Shown: piece by piece, positions 63,300-64,000 of the stretch
How positions within the stretch are numbered: position 1 is the first letter of the stretch
Layout: every line of letters starts with the position of its first letter
Assembly: GCA_012934845.2 (NCBI GenBank)
Contig: WNNJ02001563.1
Location: 1-64,000, forward strand
Source of the DNA: Pomphorhynchus laevis
Lineage: Eukaryota > Acanthocephala > Palaeacanthocephala > Echinorhynchida > Pomphorhynchidae
Direction: 5' to 3'
Length of the DNA: 64,000 nucleotides
Notes under the pieces: generated by a model
Told to the model about the DNA's origin: nothing
The model's database searches: none
Seen by the model: only the letters and a program-made list of their open reading frames with translations
Program-made: the position numbers and the translations under genes

Positions 63300-64000
63300 C
63301 TGAGTCTTATATATAATTTGTTGTTACACATGCCCTGGGACACCCAATGGTGTAATCATAAATAAATCTTATATATAATTTGTTGTTACACCTGCCCTGG
63401 GACACCCAATGGTGTACTCATAAATAAATCACTAGGTTTTCCCCATGAAGAGGCATAAACACAAGGCAGCATTCTATGTATATTCATCATACCAAGATAT
63501 AGAACCGGATTATTCTCGCAATGTTCAAAGTCGCTACGTATGCCCAGTCATCCTATGTGTGACGACAAACTTCAACAACGGTAGACGTGTTCGTTCTTAC
63601 GGAGCTCATCAGTACCGTGACTTCAATAATCATCCATAGGCACATTGACACAAGCTTAAAAAGTGTTTAAAGCTCAAAAAACAGAACTACCCTTTATCTG
63701 AATCATCAGAGGGAATTTAGCATAAGCTCAGTGCATGGCAGTGCGTATCGCAGTTTAACCATGCATCCGTCACTAAATTCCTTTTAATAGAAATTATGTT
63801 TCACAGGGACACTTTAAAGTGTCCATGTGAAAGTTCTATATCTTAGTCTGATCTAGGTCTATCTTGCTTCTATATCTTGGTATGTTTCGGTTATATATCT
63901 TGGTCTAATGAAGATATATAGAATGCTGCCTGGTGTTTATGCCTCTTCACGAGGAAAACCTAGTGATTTATTTATGAGTACACCATTGGGTGTCCCAGGG
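63300..64000 (-). mobile_element. Hammerhead repeat family 3, copy 2 (runs off the window)
   Basis: The reverse complement of 43386-43925 occupies 63310-63830. A short tandem of TGCCCTGGGACACCCAATGG (63333 and 63391) opens it. A further inverted copy of the terminal part occupies about 63895-64000 (mirror of 63387-63490), so the element is foldback-shaped with ends that mirror each other. The window ends inside it. Confidence 0.75.
63579..63617 (-). ncRNA. Minimal type I hammerhead, degenerate
   Basis: Minus strand: CGGTA (63617-63613), CTGATGA (63612-63606), stem II GCTC opposite GAAC with one mismatch, GAA then an extra C before ACGTC (63592-63584), cleavage-like GTC, TACCG (63583-63579) pairing with CGGTA. 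The core CTGATGA is consensus, whereas the copy at 43.66 kb has its fault there instead. Confidence 0.6.

Overview
The window looks like AT-rich nuclear DNA of an invertebrate animal. Evidence: three conserved eukaryotic host genes (an FCF1-type PIN nuclease, a KAS/OXSM-type ketoacyl synthase, a 4EHP-type cap-binding protein), an animal-type mobile DNA set (Penelope-like, CR1-like, L2-like, RTE, I-like and restriction-endonuclease-bearing LINEs, a hAT transposon, foldback MITEs, tRNA-derived SINEs), poly(A) signals, and no prokaryotic operon structure. The three recognisable host genes each lie in one uninterrupted reading frame, so the genome is intron-poor or these genes are. I cannot name the species. 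Ribozyme-bearing SINEs recall the schistosome Sm-alpha repeat, but that is not enough to place it.

Layout. 0-3.3 kb: two copies of a tRNA-derived SINE, then a 2.1-kb head-to-head palindrome of Penelope-like sequence flanked by a 13-bp direct repeat. 4.5-5.2 kb: FCF1 (minus). 5.2-8 kb: AT-rich DNA, a (TA)n block and two foldback MITEs. 8-11.1 kb: decayed I-like LINE (minus) related to a better copy at 52.3-55.9 kb. 12.8-15.4 kb: hAT transposon with 8-bp target duplication, broken transposase. 16.5-19 kb: decayed minus-strand copy of an RLE-type LINE whose better copy is at 45.8-48.9 kb. 19.3-21.3 kb: 5'-truncated CR1-like LINE. 22-31 kb: layered LINE fragments, a ribozyme-bearing foldback element, a MITE. 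31.8-32.2 kb: a ubiquilin UBA-type coding segment flanked by MITE sequence. 32.5-37.2 kb: a full-length CR1-like LINE with both ORFs open. 37.8-39 kb: ketoacyl synthase. 39.4-42.4 kb: nested L2-like and CR1-like pieces. 42.4-43.9 kb: (TA)n block and two hammerhead-bearing repeat families. 44.3-45 kb: 4EHP. 45.8-48.9 kb: RLE-type LINE. 49.5-55.9 kb: RTE, unclassified and I-like LINE pieces. 56.7-58.4 kb: an orphan 554-aa basic protein. 58.9-64 kb: MITE, second Penelope-like fragment, a retroelement C-terminal fragment, and a second copy of the hammerhead repeat running off the window end.

The strongest unusual signal is repeated occurrence of hammerhead self-cleaving ribozyme cores in unrelated repeats: two in a tRNA-headed SINE family (42669-42758 minus, 43208-43297 plus), one in a foldback element (26426-26486 minus), a diverged pair in another repeat family (43664-43705 plus, 63579-63617 minus), a permuted candidate in the first SINE (658-704 minus) and hammerhead-like ends on the Penelope palindrome. 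Three of these keep the whole catalytic core by eye. Host genes and mobile DNA show no operon-like cooperation; the genes sit as islands between insertions.
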